Assembly (NCBI RefSeq): GCF_030272615.1 | Contig: NC_081406.1 | Span: 460,004,072-460,068,071, forward strand | Source: Cryptomeria japonica | Lineage: Eukaryota > Streptophyta > Pinopsida > Cupressales > Cupressaceae | Length of the DNA stretch: 64,000 nucleotides | Reading direction: 5' to 3' | Part shown: positions 37,152 to 49,301 of the stretch, piece after piece | How the letters are laid out: every line of letters begins with the position of its first letter | Position numbering within the stretch: the stretch's first letter is position 1 | The notes under the pieces: model-generated | Seen by the model: the letters and a program-made list of their open reading frames with translations, nothing else | The model's database searches: none | What the model was told of the DNA's origin: nothing | Program-made: the position numbers and the translations under genes

Positions 37152-38563
37152 TGTTGGCATATGATGAATTGACATGATGATATGATGATAATGTATGTTC
37201 TCATTGATGTCAATAAGTGTAAGTGAATCGGTATGCAGATTGGAAGAAGTTGGCGAACTGGTACGAAGAAATGCAGTGAACCAGTGTTGGGGTTTCACTG
37301 AGTGTGACTACCAGTTGGTAATCTCAGTTCTAGTGTTTTCAGTTTGGCAATCCTGCTTGTGCGATGCAACTGATGACATTTTGAGTTAAGTTAGCTAAGA
37401 GATGAAGATGATATTGTGATGCCACATCAGCTTTGTGCATGTGAAGGATTTCCTTGAGGATCTTGCATGAGAAGATCGACTGCATTAAATGTCTACCTCG
37501 GGAATGAACATTCTTCTTAGTGGTATGAGAAGAAAGCGTGATGAGGTACTGATTTCTATGTGCGGTTAAGAATGGATGACGTAGATTGTCTTGTGATCTG
37601 TTTGAAATTGTATTGCTCTATGCAAAGTGTTTGGATGGTCAGGATTGGACCGCTTGTATTATAAACCTAGAATGCTTAGGGTTTAGGGTTTATGCTACCG
37701 ACCTAATTGTTGTCTATAAGGTCGATGATGTTTGTTATTGTAAGTTGTTGGCTAATGTTGTGTGTGTATCTGAGTGATGAGATACTTGACATACCAGTAA
37801 GAGAAAACTATAGAGTGTGATTGCAGAAGTATAGGAATTGAAAAGGATCTACCTTAGCATATAGTGTTGTTATCAGATCAAAGCTTTACCTGTTGTCTTC
37901 TAACCATTTCAACAGAAGGAAAATCCCTTTGCTGGGTAGCTTAAACAGGCTTACTGCAAATCCTCTAACCAGGCGACTCAAGATTCATTAAGTTCTTCAA
38001 ATCCTCTAGCAAGGTAACCTTTAACAGGGTATATAGCCATCCCTTAACCAAGTGATCTTTAATAGGACTGGTTCCTAGCATAACCTTATTGTGAAGTCTT
38101 TAACCGGACTAGGCTCCTAACAAAGAAAGCTTCAAAAGAGTTCAAAAACAAGCTTGTGGATATTCATTCCCACCGTGGTTTTTCCCATTTGGGTTTCCAC
38201 GTGAAAAATTTGTGTGTCATGTGTTGTGCATTTTTCATGTGATGATTAAGTGTTCTTTGTTTAAGTGATTATGCATGTAGAGCTAATGGTTATGGTATTG
38301 GTGACACACCACATGCATATGTTTATGGGTAAAGTAGCTATCAAGTATTAAATCTATTTGAAGTGTTCAGACTTACCGGTCTATGTTGTCTGAAGTCTTA
38401 CTGTGTTTAACCGGTATTTCCATGGTTAATTTCGGTAATGAAGACAACCAGTTAGTGTTGTTTTATCTTGAAAAGATTGTTAGAAAGTATTTGATTGTAT
38501 TGATTCACCCCCCCCCCCCTCTTAGTACCAATAAGGGTATCTGTTGTTCATAATTATTCATCA
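37152..38563 (+). repeat. 3' LTR of element H
   Basis: TGTTGGCATATGATGAATT to ATTCATCA, matching the 5' LTR throughout. It differs by scattered transitions and small indels, including a longer C-run (38508-38519). Confidence 0.92.
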
Positions 38564-38568
38564 AAATG

Positions 38569-40100
38569 GACCTAGTTCATAAGGTCTGACTTTTGGTAAA
38601 GTTATGGAATTACTTTGTATCAATTTTTTGAGTGTTAATTCAATAGGTTCAGGAAGGGGTGTAAATCTTCTTCTGGGTGTGCCTGCCCTTGGTGGTCTTG
38701 GATTGCTTAATTGTAGTGCATTGGTGTTGTTTATCTGAGTTAGATTCTTACTAGTAAGATCAACTAGTCCTTGTAGAGATACTATTGGTTGAGCTCTATT
38801 TACAACACATGCATCAACAACTCCATCATTTGTGACATTCTTGTTCCTAGACCAAAATTTTGGTCTTTCATTGTTTGTACTTGTGTTTGGCCCATTATCT
38901 TTGTGGTGTTTCATTATCCCTTGCTCTAATATGCCTCTTTTACATTTGAAGCCTTTTTTGTGATGTCTTTAAAGTTGTTTAGGCATTGCATTTGTAATGG
39001 ATACTTAATTGGAGGTACAAGATTTTCATTGAAAATGTCTACTTTCTCAACTTAAGGGATATGACATTTACGGTATAAACCTCTCCAGCTTTGCAAGAAT
39101 GTAGTAAAGGTTTCTCCTTTCTTTTTTTTTGTTGCACATAAATATATCAAGGTAACTAGAATATCTATATTGAATGCAAATTTTAATATGAATAACTCAA
39201 CCAGTTCACCCCACGAAGCAATCTTAGGTGGGAGGTATGAAAACCATTCTAATTTTGTCCCTCCAAGACTTTTTGCAAATAGCCTCATTAATTATGTATC
39301 ATCATGGGCTACCTCGATACATATCATGAAGAATTCACTGACATGATCTCAAGGAACACCTTTCCCTCTATATTTGTCGAAACTTGGAGTTTCAAAATGC
39401 ATGGGAAAAGGTGGCATGTATAACTTTTTGTCAAAAGGATATGGACAAAGGTCCTCCATTGTATAGCTCCTTTTGTCATTGACTATTTGCATACTACTCA
39501 TCTATTTCTAAAGATTCTCCATTTGTTGAGTCAGGATCTATGTTTGCATCAATGGTGTGACTTGATGAGTATTTCTCACAAAAGGAACAATATTGGAGTA
39601 ACTGGAGCTTTCCAAAATGTAGATTGACCATGTAGTTTTGTACCATAATTCCCACTAGGTTGTGTAAAGTATGCAAATTGTGTATTGACATTTGACTGAG
39701 TTGATCTTGTTATCCGTTGATTCACATTTTAGCCACTGTACGTAGATCCACCTGAAACTGAAGGTTGGGTTATACTTGTTGAAGAAGGGTTTTGAGCTAT
39801 TTTAGCTTGCATTGTTACACTAGGCATTGTTTGAGATTTAACATTAGTACTTGCCAATGAAACTATTGATGGTGTTGAAGTTGTATTTGCTTGAGTATTT
39901 TGAGATACACCCTAGGTTGATGTTGCAAGTGTTGCTTGAGTTTGTGTAATAGTAGGTACTCAAGGAACAAAATTAATGCAATGTCACACCTAGCGGCAAT
40001 ATAGCCGAAATGTTCACTCCTGGAGGTAATTTGGCCCCATTTTGGACTAATCATGCGAGATATTTGTCTCTATCATTATTGATGAGAGCGTTGCAAGATC
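38569..40100 (-). pseudogene. Tat-lineage gag (N-terminal part), element G
   Basis: Read leftwards: a Gln/Thr/Ser-rich decayed stretch (about 40000-39700), the Retrotrans_gag-type domain at 39288-39052 (MRLFAKSLGGTKLEWFSYLP, SWGELVELF, FTTFLQSWRGLYRKCHIP), then a basic linker with PLPEPIELTLKKLI (38914-38569). It joins to the knuckle region left of element H. Several stops and shifts break it. Confidence 0.75.
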
Positions 40101-40451
40101 TTGTTGGGATGCTTCCAATTATTTTTTAGTTAGATTATGTTGTATTTCATCAATGGAGGGCATCATGTTTATGTTTGTTGATAAGTTTGTGGGTCTCCAA
40201 CCCAGTGTTTATTGATTTGTGGACAAGTTCATATTCCATGGTGGGTTAACCGAAGGGTCATTATTAGGTTCCATCTGATGTTTTGCCTTTTGAGCACATG
40301 CTAATGGCATGAATGTTATTTCAACATGATCTTGACTCTTTAAGACTCTCAAAAATGCGAATGCAAGACTCAACTAAATGTAACCAGGTATGCTTCTAAG
40401 ACTTTCTAAAGACTAAAATGCAGACAATGCAATCTATGAGTGAAGACTTGC

Positions 40452-41085
40452 TATCAAGGATTTCATAATTCAAACACAAGATCTTCAGCGTATTGCTGAA
40501 ATGCTTCAAAATCTTCCTCTTCTTTGATTTGATTTTCGAGGTCTATGTCAATTTGTATTGACTTTCAAACTTCCTCATCTATGACAGCTTGGACTATGTT
40601 GTATTGGTCTTGATAAACTATCAATTCTTCAGCAAGAATATTTAAACCATCAATTATTTCTAATTGGACGTTGTTTGACCCTAGATTGGGTTGCTCAAAT
40701 GGGAATTTCTGATCTCCTTTTAGACCCATATGCTAAATATTATAATGCAAACTATATGGAAAACCTAGGAATGATTGACACTTTGTTTTAAGGAATCTAA
40801 CTTGAATTTAGAAACTCTGCTATAGTCTTTTCAGCCAATTGTCTGATGGCTTCCTTTTGAGATGCCTTTTTAAAAAAAATCTTTTTACTCAATTTTTCAT
40901 CAAGATGAATAGATTTCCGGATCTCATTATCTATGATGGTCTCAACTATATCGTACTGAGCACGATCAACTTTTAGTTTCCAAGCAAGGTCATCCAAACT
41001 ATCAATTATTCCTAATTGGTCATTGTTTGGCCCAAGATCGGGTTGCTCAAATGGAAATTCGTCATCTACTTTCAGACCCATGTAT
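40452..41085 (-). pseudogene. Duplicated acidic open frame upstream of element G gag
   Basis: A 94-codon frame at 41081-40797 (MGLKVDDEFPFEQPDLGPNN, then QLGIIDSLDDLAWKLKVD) is repeated in decayed form at about 40730-40500 (MGLKGDQKFPFEQPNLGSNN, then VQLEIIDGLNILAEELIV). The two copies sit in tandem about 350 bp apart. The protein is acidic and helix-prone. I do not recognise it. Its place between probable 5' LTR and gag recalls the extra ORF before gag in Ogre-type Tat elements, but that is inference. Confidence 0.5.
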
Positions 41086-42769
41086 TGAAGTATGTTTCTT
41101 AGACTCTAATGCAATACTTAATTCTATATGAGTGGATGCAACTTGATTGAAGACTACTCTTTTTGTGATGTGAGGACTTGTGCAAAAACTTTGTGCAGTA
41201 TAATGACACTAAAGGACTTATACATTAACTGGATGTCTACGACTTAAGATCACTTGAGAAAGACATGTTTTTTATCTTTGAATTTTGCAAAAGTTTTGGT
41301 TTGATGTTGGTGTTGATGTTGACACTTGACTTTGTTGAGGGACTTGATCTTGTTGATGTTTTGACTAAACCTGGTTGAGGTTCCACTTTGTTTTTGGTAT
41401 TTTCTAAAAAGTTTGAATTTGGTGAAATGTAGTAAAGGACACAATAGACATATCAAAAAGAATAATAACACATAAATAATACTTGTTTAAAGAACTTTTT
41501 CAAATTCTCATGAATGTTGGAGTCTTTTTCAAAACTCCATTTTGTTTTCATTGTAATTGATCAATCGATAGAACATCAAGTAGACTCTCCTAATGGTCAA
41601 AAGGTCACAAGTATTACCACAAACCACATCTTGATACTCCATTAGCTCAAACAACCCTGTCACACCCTAGGGTGCGCCCATTTTTTTACCTTTTTTAGGA
41701 AATTGGACCAAAGAAGATTGCTCCTCCATTGGCCTGTTATCCTAGGAGATATATGGTGAGTGTCTTGGGGGGAAATTTTTCCCCACCCTTGCACTATGAT
41801 AATCCAAGTGTCTAGTTACTGACTTAGTTGGGCTTCTAATTTCTAAGGTGTTTAGAAAGAGTTCCATTTGAGTGGTCACAATCAGCATTGTTTTACACTC
41901 TGTTGAGGGAGGTCTCCCAGTCTGTATAAGTTACACTCTACAGATTTTAACATACCGTATAGGCACTGAGGGAGGCATAATGTTGTTGTGAAAACATGTA
42001 GCACTCATCGCATATGATTTTTATCACATATGCATTTATGTAGAATGGCTTGGATTACTTGGCTTTAGTCGTTGCCAATTAGGTCGTTCCCTCTCACTTG
42101 GCCTTATGGGATACTTGGGAGGCGATCCTTCTAAAGGTGTTATCCTAATGTAGTAAATGAAATAAAGAATGAAAAAGGTGGGTATGACTTTTTGATTACC
42201 CAAAAAAGGGGAGAGCATATACCTATGACCTTGAAGACAGGAAGAACAATGATTCCTTTTAAACCTTCATTGTAATGTTTTCTAAACATTAGAGATGTTA
42301 CTCCAAAAAGGCATGGGGTTCATTTTAACCATCATAGCAATGATGAAAATTGTATTGTTCTTTTTAACAACACCAAAAGAGTATTTCTACTCTAGCCCTA
42401 CAGAGAAAATAACGTTAGTAGACATATGGTGGGCTATCCAGCCTAATTTTCTCAATTAAAAATCTATATATTTTCACAAATAGAGAGCAATCTTGATAAA
42501 AACCAGAACTAAATAGAGATAGAATGCAAAAAACCTAAACTAGCAATTGCAAATTACTATGATAGAAATTGCAAATTGATATCTGAGCAATTGTGTAGCA
42601 ATATAAGGATAATTGGTCATCAGTTAAATGCAAAAAGAAATTTTTTATTTATTTTTAAATAAACAACAACAAAAGACAGAAGATAGAAATTTGATTTTGT
42701 AATGATTTTATCCAAAATCACACGAGCCATCACATTAATGTCGTCATAAAATTTGTATTTGGCAATGAA
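41086..42769 (-). other. Leader-like non-coding stretch of element G
   Basis: No conserved domain. TGTCACACCCTAGGGTGCGCC at 41658 looks like a Ty3-type LTR start on the plus strand, but I found neither a matching end nor a target duplication. Short frames at 41250-41471 and 42036-42218 have no support. Confidence 0.35.
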
Positions 42770-42928
42770 TCAATGGATGCTTCTATGATATTGGGCGATT
42801 GCTTCTTTTTCTTCAATTTCTTGAAGCTCTCTATCTTCTTTTAGGAGTCTTTGGTATGCTCTTTGTTCTATCCTATCTTGTCTTTCCCTCCTTGCACTTG
42901 AGATTTTGAAGGTTACCTTTCCTACCAT
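42770..42928 (-). CDS. Small Glu/Arg-rich helix-prone ORF in element G leader
   Basis: A 52-residue frame, MVGKVTFKISSARRERQDRI followed by EQRAYQRLLKEDRELQEIEE, highly charged and likely one long helix. It lies between the probable 5' LTR and the acidic duplicated frames. Length and composition argue against pure chance, but no family is recognised. It may be the remnant of a longer leader ORF of the Tat element. Confidence 0.3.
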   Translation of the reverse strand: MVGKVTFKISSARRERQDRIEQRAYQRLLKEDRELQEIEEKEAIAQYHRSIH

Positions 42929-43228
42929 TGGATTAAACACAATTTATGCAAAAAATAAAAAATTCTCAGAATTGAAAGATTTTTATGGGTTAGGTGTGCA
43001 AGATCAACTAATTAAGAAACAACAAATAAACAATTATTTTTCCCCTTTTTTGAGCAATTGTGGTGGATTTTACTGTCAATTGCAATGGATTTTGATGGCA
43101 CTTGCAGATAAATATTGGCAGTTGCAAATTTCTATCTGATCAATTGTGGATTCTGGTTTTCTGTGCACGCATGTATTTGCTAAACCAATTAAAACAATAG
43201 AGGAAGGTTAGATCTGATTCACGTCAGG

Positions 43229-44214
43229 TTCACCAATTGTTCTCATGTATGAAATAATCAAATCCAAGCTAATTAGACTAAAAGGACGAATCACAAAATC
43301 CTTAACTAATTAAATCTATTTTAAACAATGTATAATGAAATAAATGATAGAAATAGAAAGATTAAACTAAATTAAAACTCCATATTCTCCACTTGTGCTT
43401 CCATTGTTCTTCTCCATAATTGTTGGTGTAGGTGGCTCTCAGGTATTGCATTGATTTCCTGCATAAGATGCACAATAACTTTGAAGACTCTGATTCTAGC
43501 TTGAATTGAGAAAAAGAGGTTGAATTTATATATTTTCAACACAAAGAAGGTGAGAATTTGAACTCAAGTGTTGATTGATAGACAACTAAACTTGATTGAT
43601 TTGTTAACTCATTAGATTGATCTGTTAATAGAATTGATTGAGGAGTCAACTCAATTGATTAACTAGTAGACTGAATAGACTAGCTAGTTGACTGAGTTGA
43701 TGAATTAGATGCCTGAATTGAGTGGAGAGATAAGTAGATTAATTGATCATTCAGAAAAGGTGATTGAGAGTTAAAAAGGGTGATTGATGAGTTAGCTACA
43801 TTAACTAATTAGATAACAGATTTGATCAATCAGTTCAGATTTTATCATGTTTTGTAGGGATTTAAAATTGAATTTGATTTTTATTTTCAATTTGGATTTA
43901 AATTTGGACTTTCGAATGCTAAAATGAACATGAAATTAACTGAAATTTAGATTTGGTGAAAAATAAATTTGGAAGAAATGAAATTAATTGAAATGAAGTG
44001 AAATTCGAATTAGTGGAAAATGACATGAAATTAGATGGAATTAATTGGAATTATAATTTGGGGATTGGAAGAATTAATTAATTAATTAATTGAAATAAAA
44101 TTATTTAATCATAGGAAATTGAATTAATTAAATCATAACGATTATTTAACTAAGGAAATTTTTGCAATTAATTAAATAATTGATATTTAATTAATAATCG
44201 AGATAGGGTCTACA
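43229..44214 (-). repeat. Probable 5' LTR of element G
   Basis: On the minus strand it starts TGTAGACCCTATCTCG (44214) and ends CATGAGAACA (43229). It is followed by TTGGTGAACCTGACGTGA (43228-43211), placed like a primer site, though the tRNA is unclear. Much is AATTAATT-type sequence. The 3' LTR partner is not identified. Confidence 0.45.
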
Positions 44215-44937
44215 CTAATATTATTAGATAATTGTATAAATATAATTTTTTAAATTAAATAATTAATTAAAAATATTGAAAATAAATTAAAATAAAATTT
44301 TAAAAAATGAATCTATTATTTAATAATTAAAATTTATTAAATATAAAAAAAATTATTAACAGATCTTAAGGAAAATTAATTTCTTTTAATAAATTTTTTT
44401 TTTTTATATTTTATAAAATAATAGTAAATATAATAGTTTGAAATAAAATAAAATAAATTTTAATAAATGAAATAGCTTTAAAACTGATATCATTTTAGAT
44501 TTTCTCAAGACTATTGAAAATACCTATACCAATTTATATAATGTATACAATAATATTATAAAAAATATATAGTATTCTAAATGCGATTATTCTCAAGTAA
44601 ATAAAATAATCTAAACTTGTATATGTATAGCGTGTAGAGTTCGAACTCAACGTGATGTTGCATTAATTAGATAACGAAAAATGGCTATTAATAGATAACG
44701 AAAATGGCAATGAATTTATGAAATTGCCAATAAAATATTTAGTTTTCCATAAATAACAAAATATTAGCCAATAAAATTAAATAATTTTCAAATGGTAGAT
44801 AAAAATCGCTAATACACTATAAGGGGCAGAAGAAGCAATAAACAAAAGAGAGAGGATAGAGCCAAAGAGAAGGGTATTATTGGTGTGCTGGATTACATAA
44901 AGAAAACCAACGGAGGAGGAGTCTCCCTTGGAAATCA
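44215..44937. other. AT-rich intergenic stretch before the LINE
   Basis: Very AT-rich to about 44800, then a purine-rich leader (GAAGCAATAAACAAAAGAGAG, GGAGGAGGAGTC) directly before the LINE start codon. That leader may be the LINE's own 5' part. No gene seen. Confidence 0.4.
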
Positions 44938-45955
44938 ATGAAAATAACAACATGGAATGTCAGGGGTCTATCAGCCCCTGACAAAAAATGCTTGGTCAAG
45001 AGGGCTTTTCAAACAATTTCAGGAGACATCATCATGTTGGAAGAGACCAAGCTCAATGAAGAAAAAGCTTTCTTTTTCAAATCTTTAAGTAGGATGTGGG
45101 ATAGTGTCTTTCAAGAGGCAAAAGGCTCCATGGCTGGACTGGCGACTCTATGGAATCTAGATAAAGTGGCAGTAGAATTGATTACTAAGCAAGATAATTG
45201 GATGCACTGTAAAGCAAGAACATTGCAGGAAGATTTGGAATTCTCCCTAATCAATGTTTATGGACCGACAAAGACAGAGGAAAAGAAAAGGGTTTGGAAA
45301 GAAATTACAGATCAGATCAGAATGTTCGATTCGGAGAAAACAATTGTAGCAGGAGATTTTAATGCAATCCTCAACAATGATGAAAAATGTGGAGGTTTAA
45401 GAATGAATACCCGAGTGATGGAAGATTTCAGAGATTTTGTAGAAAATAATAACCTTTTTGATGTTGTTCCTAAAACTGGAAATTTCACTTGGACCAATAG
45501 GAGGGCAAACTTTTGAAGAATTTCTTAGAGATTGGACAGAATATTTGTTGGTTCATTTTGGATAAGAGGTAGTTTTGATCTGGAATAAAAAATCCAGCCC
45601 ATAACACTTTCAGACCAATACCCAGTTCAGTTAACTTGCACAATTTACCATTGATGAAGGTGAAAGGCAACTTCAAGTTCTTACGCATGTGGTGGAGAGA
45701 TTCAAACTTTGAAGAAAACATGGAAAAATGGTGGAAAGAATGTAAAGATATTAAAGGCTTCCTTCAAAATATCTTTCCTGAAAAAATCAGAGTGGAAGAG
45801 GAACTAAATAGGATTAATAATCTGGTGATAGAGAAGGGGATGACGAATGAAGCATTCCATGAAGAGAATTCCCTTAAAGCGGAACTGGGAGAAATACTCC
45901 TGAGAGAAGAAATGTATTGGAGGGACAAATCCAGGGAATTATGTCTTAACAACAA
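44938..45955 (+). pseudogene. LINE (L1-type) endonuclease fragment
   Basis: Starts MKITTWNVRGLSAPDKKCLV, the AP-endonuclease opening of plant L1 ORF2. Further motifs are EETK, INVYGPTKTEEKK, VAGDFNAILNNDEKCGG and FTWTN, then after stops at 45516 and 45528 RLDRIF and LSDQYPV. The last normally reads SDH, so the catalytic His is replaced by Gln. A frame change near 45640 leads to the linker (RMWWRDSNFEENMEKWW, LLREEMYWRDKSRELCL). Reverse transcriptase is missing; the copy stops at about 45955. The open frame starting at 45636 runs on into the following tandem repeat. Confidence 0.88.
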
Positions 45956-46020
45956 AAAAACAAAGAAGAAGAAAGAGTCGTTGTCTTAACAACAAAAAAA
46001 CAAAGAAGAAGAAAGAGTCA
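45941..46020. repeat. 40-bp tandem duplication
   Basis: Two adjacent 40-bp copies, ATGTCTTAACAACAAAAAAA.. (45941-45980) and TTGTCTTAACAACAAAAAAA.. (45981-46020), differing at one or two bases. They lie between the LINE end and the first exon of the ATAD2-like pseudogene, possibly a scar of the LINE breakpoint. Confidence 0.9.
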
Positions 46021-46065
46021 CTATCTGTAGATCATTGTCTGCAGCTGCTTTGTTTTGTATGAGCT

Positions 46066-46326
46066 ATGGATGGAAAAGCGTCAACCTCCCCTTCGCCCAC
46101 AAAATGCAGTGGAGAGTCAAAGAAACAAAAACAGAAGGAGAAGAAGAATTTGCAAAAGAGAGCCCTGCGCAGGAGGCAGAATCTCCACCATAGCCTGTAG
46201 ATGTATCATGACAAGCATAAGAATGAGCATAGTCCGAAGCTCAAGAAAAGGTGCCTTGTATTGGCATCCCGCCTCGCCAAAATGTTGCAGCCCATACCTA
46301 ATCTACGCAATGTGGCTTATTTAAGT
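46066..46326 (+). pseudogene. ATAD2-like first exon
   Basis: ATG at 46066 (MDGKASTSPSPTKCSGESKK) opens a lysine/arginine-rich frame with one TAG at 46198-46200, continuing to VLASRLAKMLQPIPNLRNVA. SRLAKML corresponds to the SQIAKML stretch of the plant family. It ends at a clean GTAAGT donor (46327) after 87 codons, phase 0, fitting the phase of the next exon at 54073. A TCTGCAG-type leader lies before the ATG. Confidence 0.65.
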
Positions 46327-46600
46327 GTAAGTCAATCTCTTACAATGCGTCTTTGTTTTTATTGCGGCTGGAAAATCCAACAAGTGACGTGCAGAGAAAT
46401 AATTGGTTGTGTTCCTGAGATGGTGTTTCACTCCTTGTGTGCAATGTTTTAGTTTGCCCCAGTTTGCCACCATATTTCTCCTTGTATTTTTATTGTATGC
46501 GAAAATGCACGCAATTTAGAATGAAAAAACTTTCTTTTGCCCGAGGATGTTTCCTTGTGTCATAAGCCTTTTTGTATTTGTATGGGTTCATGATTTATCA

Positions 46601-46820
46601 TTCTTATGTATTTGCAACTCAGATTTAGATGATGTTCTAGTGTATGCGTAAACCCCTTCTATTTTATTTTCCCCCTCTTTCACAAGGATGTATAATTCTT
46701 GTTGTATCCAATCTTATGTATTTGCAACTTAGATTTAGATGATGTTTTAGTGTATGCGAAAGCCCCTTCTATTTTTTTTTTCCCCTCTTTCAAGAGGATG
46801 TATAATTCTGGCTCTATCCA
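46601..46820. repeat. 110-bp tandem duplication in intron 1
   Basis: TTCTTATGTATTTGCAACTC at 46601 recurs as ATCTTATGTATTTGCAACTT at 46711. Both copies continue through TTAGATGATGTT, CCCCTTCTATTTT and GAGGATGTATAATTCT-like ends. About 90% alike by eye. Confidence 0.85.
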
Positions 46821-47455
46821 ATTTTCAATTCACTTGGGTTTATCACCAATGACCTAAACCCACAAGAATTGAACACTTTCCTTTTGGTGATTGCTCCAAC
46901 TTATATGCTACAGTTCTGTTGATGGTTTTAATTTTTGCAATGGCTTAGGTTTTGTTATGTAATATAACTGAGGTCTTATTTATAAATTTGGAGTGGGTAG
47001 GGTTTTATAGTTCAAAGCAATATAAGGTAAATCGCAAAAACAAATCATCTAGTGGAATGCTTGCATGAGTGTACTCTCATACATCAAAATGGTATCTTGT
47101 TTGGTGATTATCTTAAAAAACTGATATCTTGTTTGGTGGTGATCTAGTATAGGAGTTGTCCTCCTAATTTTCTTTTTAGATGTCTATGAAGTTATCTGAT
47201 TGTCCATGAACTTGAAGTTTGGAAGATATATAACATTTTTTCAGCTTTACATAGGGTAGAATAATCCCCTGCTCCAGGGGCATTTGTTGTTATATTCTTA
47301 AGTCGTAACAGCTTCAGTTGATATCATAGTTAATGAACATTTATTATAAAGACATGTCCATAACAATGTAGTGTTTGTAGCCAAATGAAGAAATAAATCA
47401 TATAAGTGTAAACCAAATTCTTCGTTAATGGTGGACATTATTATAATTTCTTGGA
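46821..47455. other. Intron 1 sequence, nothing recognised
   Basis: AT-rich intron of the pseudogene, with no exon-like open frame and no element ends. Confidence 0.4.
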
Positions 47456-49024
47456 TTATATTTCATGCCTGTGTGCACTTCATGTCTTATGGTACTTATG
47501 TATACTTGCTTCATGCCTTAAGTGAATTTATGTGTATACTTCATGTGTACACTTCATGCTTTACATGTATTCATGCCCTTATGTGTATATTCTATGTTTT
47601 GCATGGATACTTCTTGCCTTATGTAATTAATTTGTATAATTTGTACTTTACACCTTACGTGTATTCGTGTGTATGACTCATGCCTTATGTATTCATCTGT
47701 ATGCTTCATACTTGATGTATTGGATTCATTCATAAAGTGTTTCTGTACACCTTTCTCATGTATGCTTCTGCCTCTATGTGTATTGCCACCCATGTGTTCA
47801 TCCATGGATGTGCTTTGTATCTTATGCAATTGTTTCATGTACTTTCAGCATGAATTCTTTTTGTTTTGAATGGATGCCCCTTATCTTACATGTTTCAACG
47901 TGATTGAATATGCTTAGTTATTCCATGAGTATGCTTTATGAGTACTTATAAAAAGGGTGATTGTTTTAAATCACCTGGGCCCTTCTTTTTGCAAACATGG
48001 GTTTCATACTCCTAATAACATGGAAAGGACAACATAGGGATTACTAAAACATGACGATACTATGAAAATCTATAGGATGGAAGAATGTGTAAGAGTAATA
48101 TAGGAAGGAAGAATGTGTAAGAGTACAATTGCTCAAACCATGAGGTGATAATATAAGAACTTGATGAGTATAGAGATTTTGCCCATAAATCATCATAAGA
48201 GGAGAAAGGAAACATGTTGAGAATGCAGTCAGACAAAGATAATATTAGCCATGTTCAATTTATTCGTGTTATATTTAATACAAATCTACCACCTAAGTTT
48301 ACCAATACATCAATATCCAATCATAACAATCTATATGGTTACAGACAGTATGACACGAAGGAGTAATACCAGACTTAATTAATTGAGATCTTATTCATTA
48401 CCCACCTCTATTTGGTAACTATGATGTTAGTGACATTCACGCTGCCCACTGAAATTTATCATTGACTAAACATTTTCTAATATTAATACATACTCTTAAT
48501 GGATGTTAAGATTAAGCCAAGTTATTATTATTAACTTTTCCTATTGTCATCTAGATCAAACATCTTGCACATTCACTAATTAATACAACCTCTACATTTT
48601 GGGAAATTTATCCCTCTAATTGGGGATTCAGACATATTCATCCAAAAAATTATAAATCAATTAATTTAGAGATATCTCATATGTGTATTCCTCTCATGAA
48701 CAGTATGTAATGATAGAGTAAAATCATCATTTGTGGTTTCCTTACAATAACTCCTGCAATCAGAAGTGATACTCAAAAATAGTATTTATCATTTCGCAAA
48801 CTGCTTATCACAAATTGTTATGTTCAAAATTTGTACCAAGCGTGACTGAACATAATCATCTTCCATGGTATCAAACCCCTTTCCAAATGTTATAGCATTT
48901 TATCATCTCTCGAGAAATGGTGTTAGGCTACAACTACCATACAAAACAACAATATTCAGTGAACAAATTTCTAAGGGCCCCATTCTATAAGGCATAGGCA
49001 GCATGATAATCTCACAATTAAGGT
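47456..49024 (+). repeat. Direct repeat copy 1: internal part of a non-autonomous Ty3-type element
   Basis: About 1.55 kb that returns at 52208-53745 with high similarity. Its first 420 bp are the CATG-rich low-complexity sequence; the rest is AT-rich and non-coding. Copy 1 has an extra tandem copy of GGAAGAATGTGTAAGAGTA (about 48079-48125). Open frames within it (47428-47869) come from the low-complexity part. Confidence 0.85.
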
Positions 49025-49273
49025 CATTTTTCAAATCATCATATTGCCAACCTAACCAGTTTTTGCAAACACAATTGGATGGCCTTGATCCTTTCCCCTA
49101 GAAGAGAGTGGGCTTGTCTTAAGTTAAATCATGCAAATTTCCCACTATTGGTTATAACTCACACTCAGGGTAAAAGCATATATGCCTTAATTCAAACCTA
49201 CAATATGTAGTAATATCAGAGTAGAGTCATCTTGAGCACTACCATTGTGATCACCCTAATTTGAAATTGCTTG

Positions 49274-49301
49274 AGGACAAGCAATTTGGGGAAGGGAAGA
49301 C
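49274..49301 (+). other. Polypurine tract of the Ty3-type element
   Basis: GAGGACAAGCAATTTGGGGA followed by AGGGAAGAC, directly before the LTR start TGTCATGTCCCC. The 'gaggacaagcaa..ggggaggga' pattern is typical of the pol end and purine tract of plant Ty3/gypsy elements. Confidence 0.7.

Larger units (their letters stand above)
31302..38563 (+). mobile_element. Complete Copia element H
   Basis: LTRs of 1415 and 1412 bp, primer site, full gag-pol and polypurine tract, flanked by the 5-bp duplication AAATG (31297-31301, 38564-38568). By eye the LTRs are about 90-92% alike, so it is older than F. It is inserted in the gag of minus-strand element G and splits it. Confidence 0.93.

Noticed and set aside
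41658-42240. Solo LTR starting TGTCACACCCTAGGG
   Set aside because: Only a start-like motif was seen; no matching end or target duplication was found.
47428-47869. Cys/Tyr/His-rich frames in the intron element (also 52089-52619)
   Set aside because: Produced by translating the CATG-rich low-complexity repeat; all frames look alike and no domain is present.
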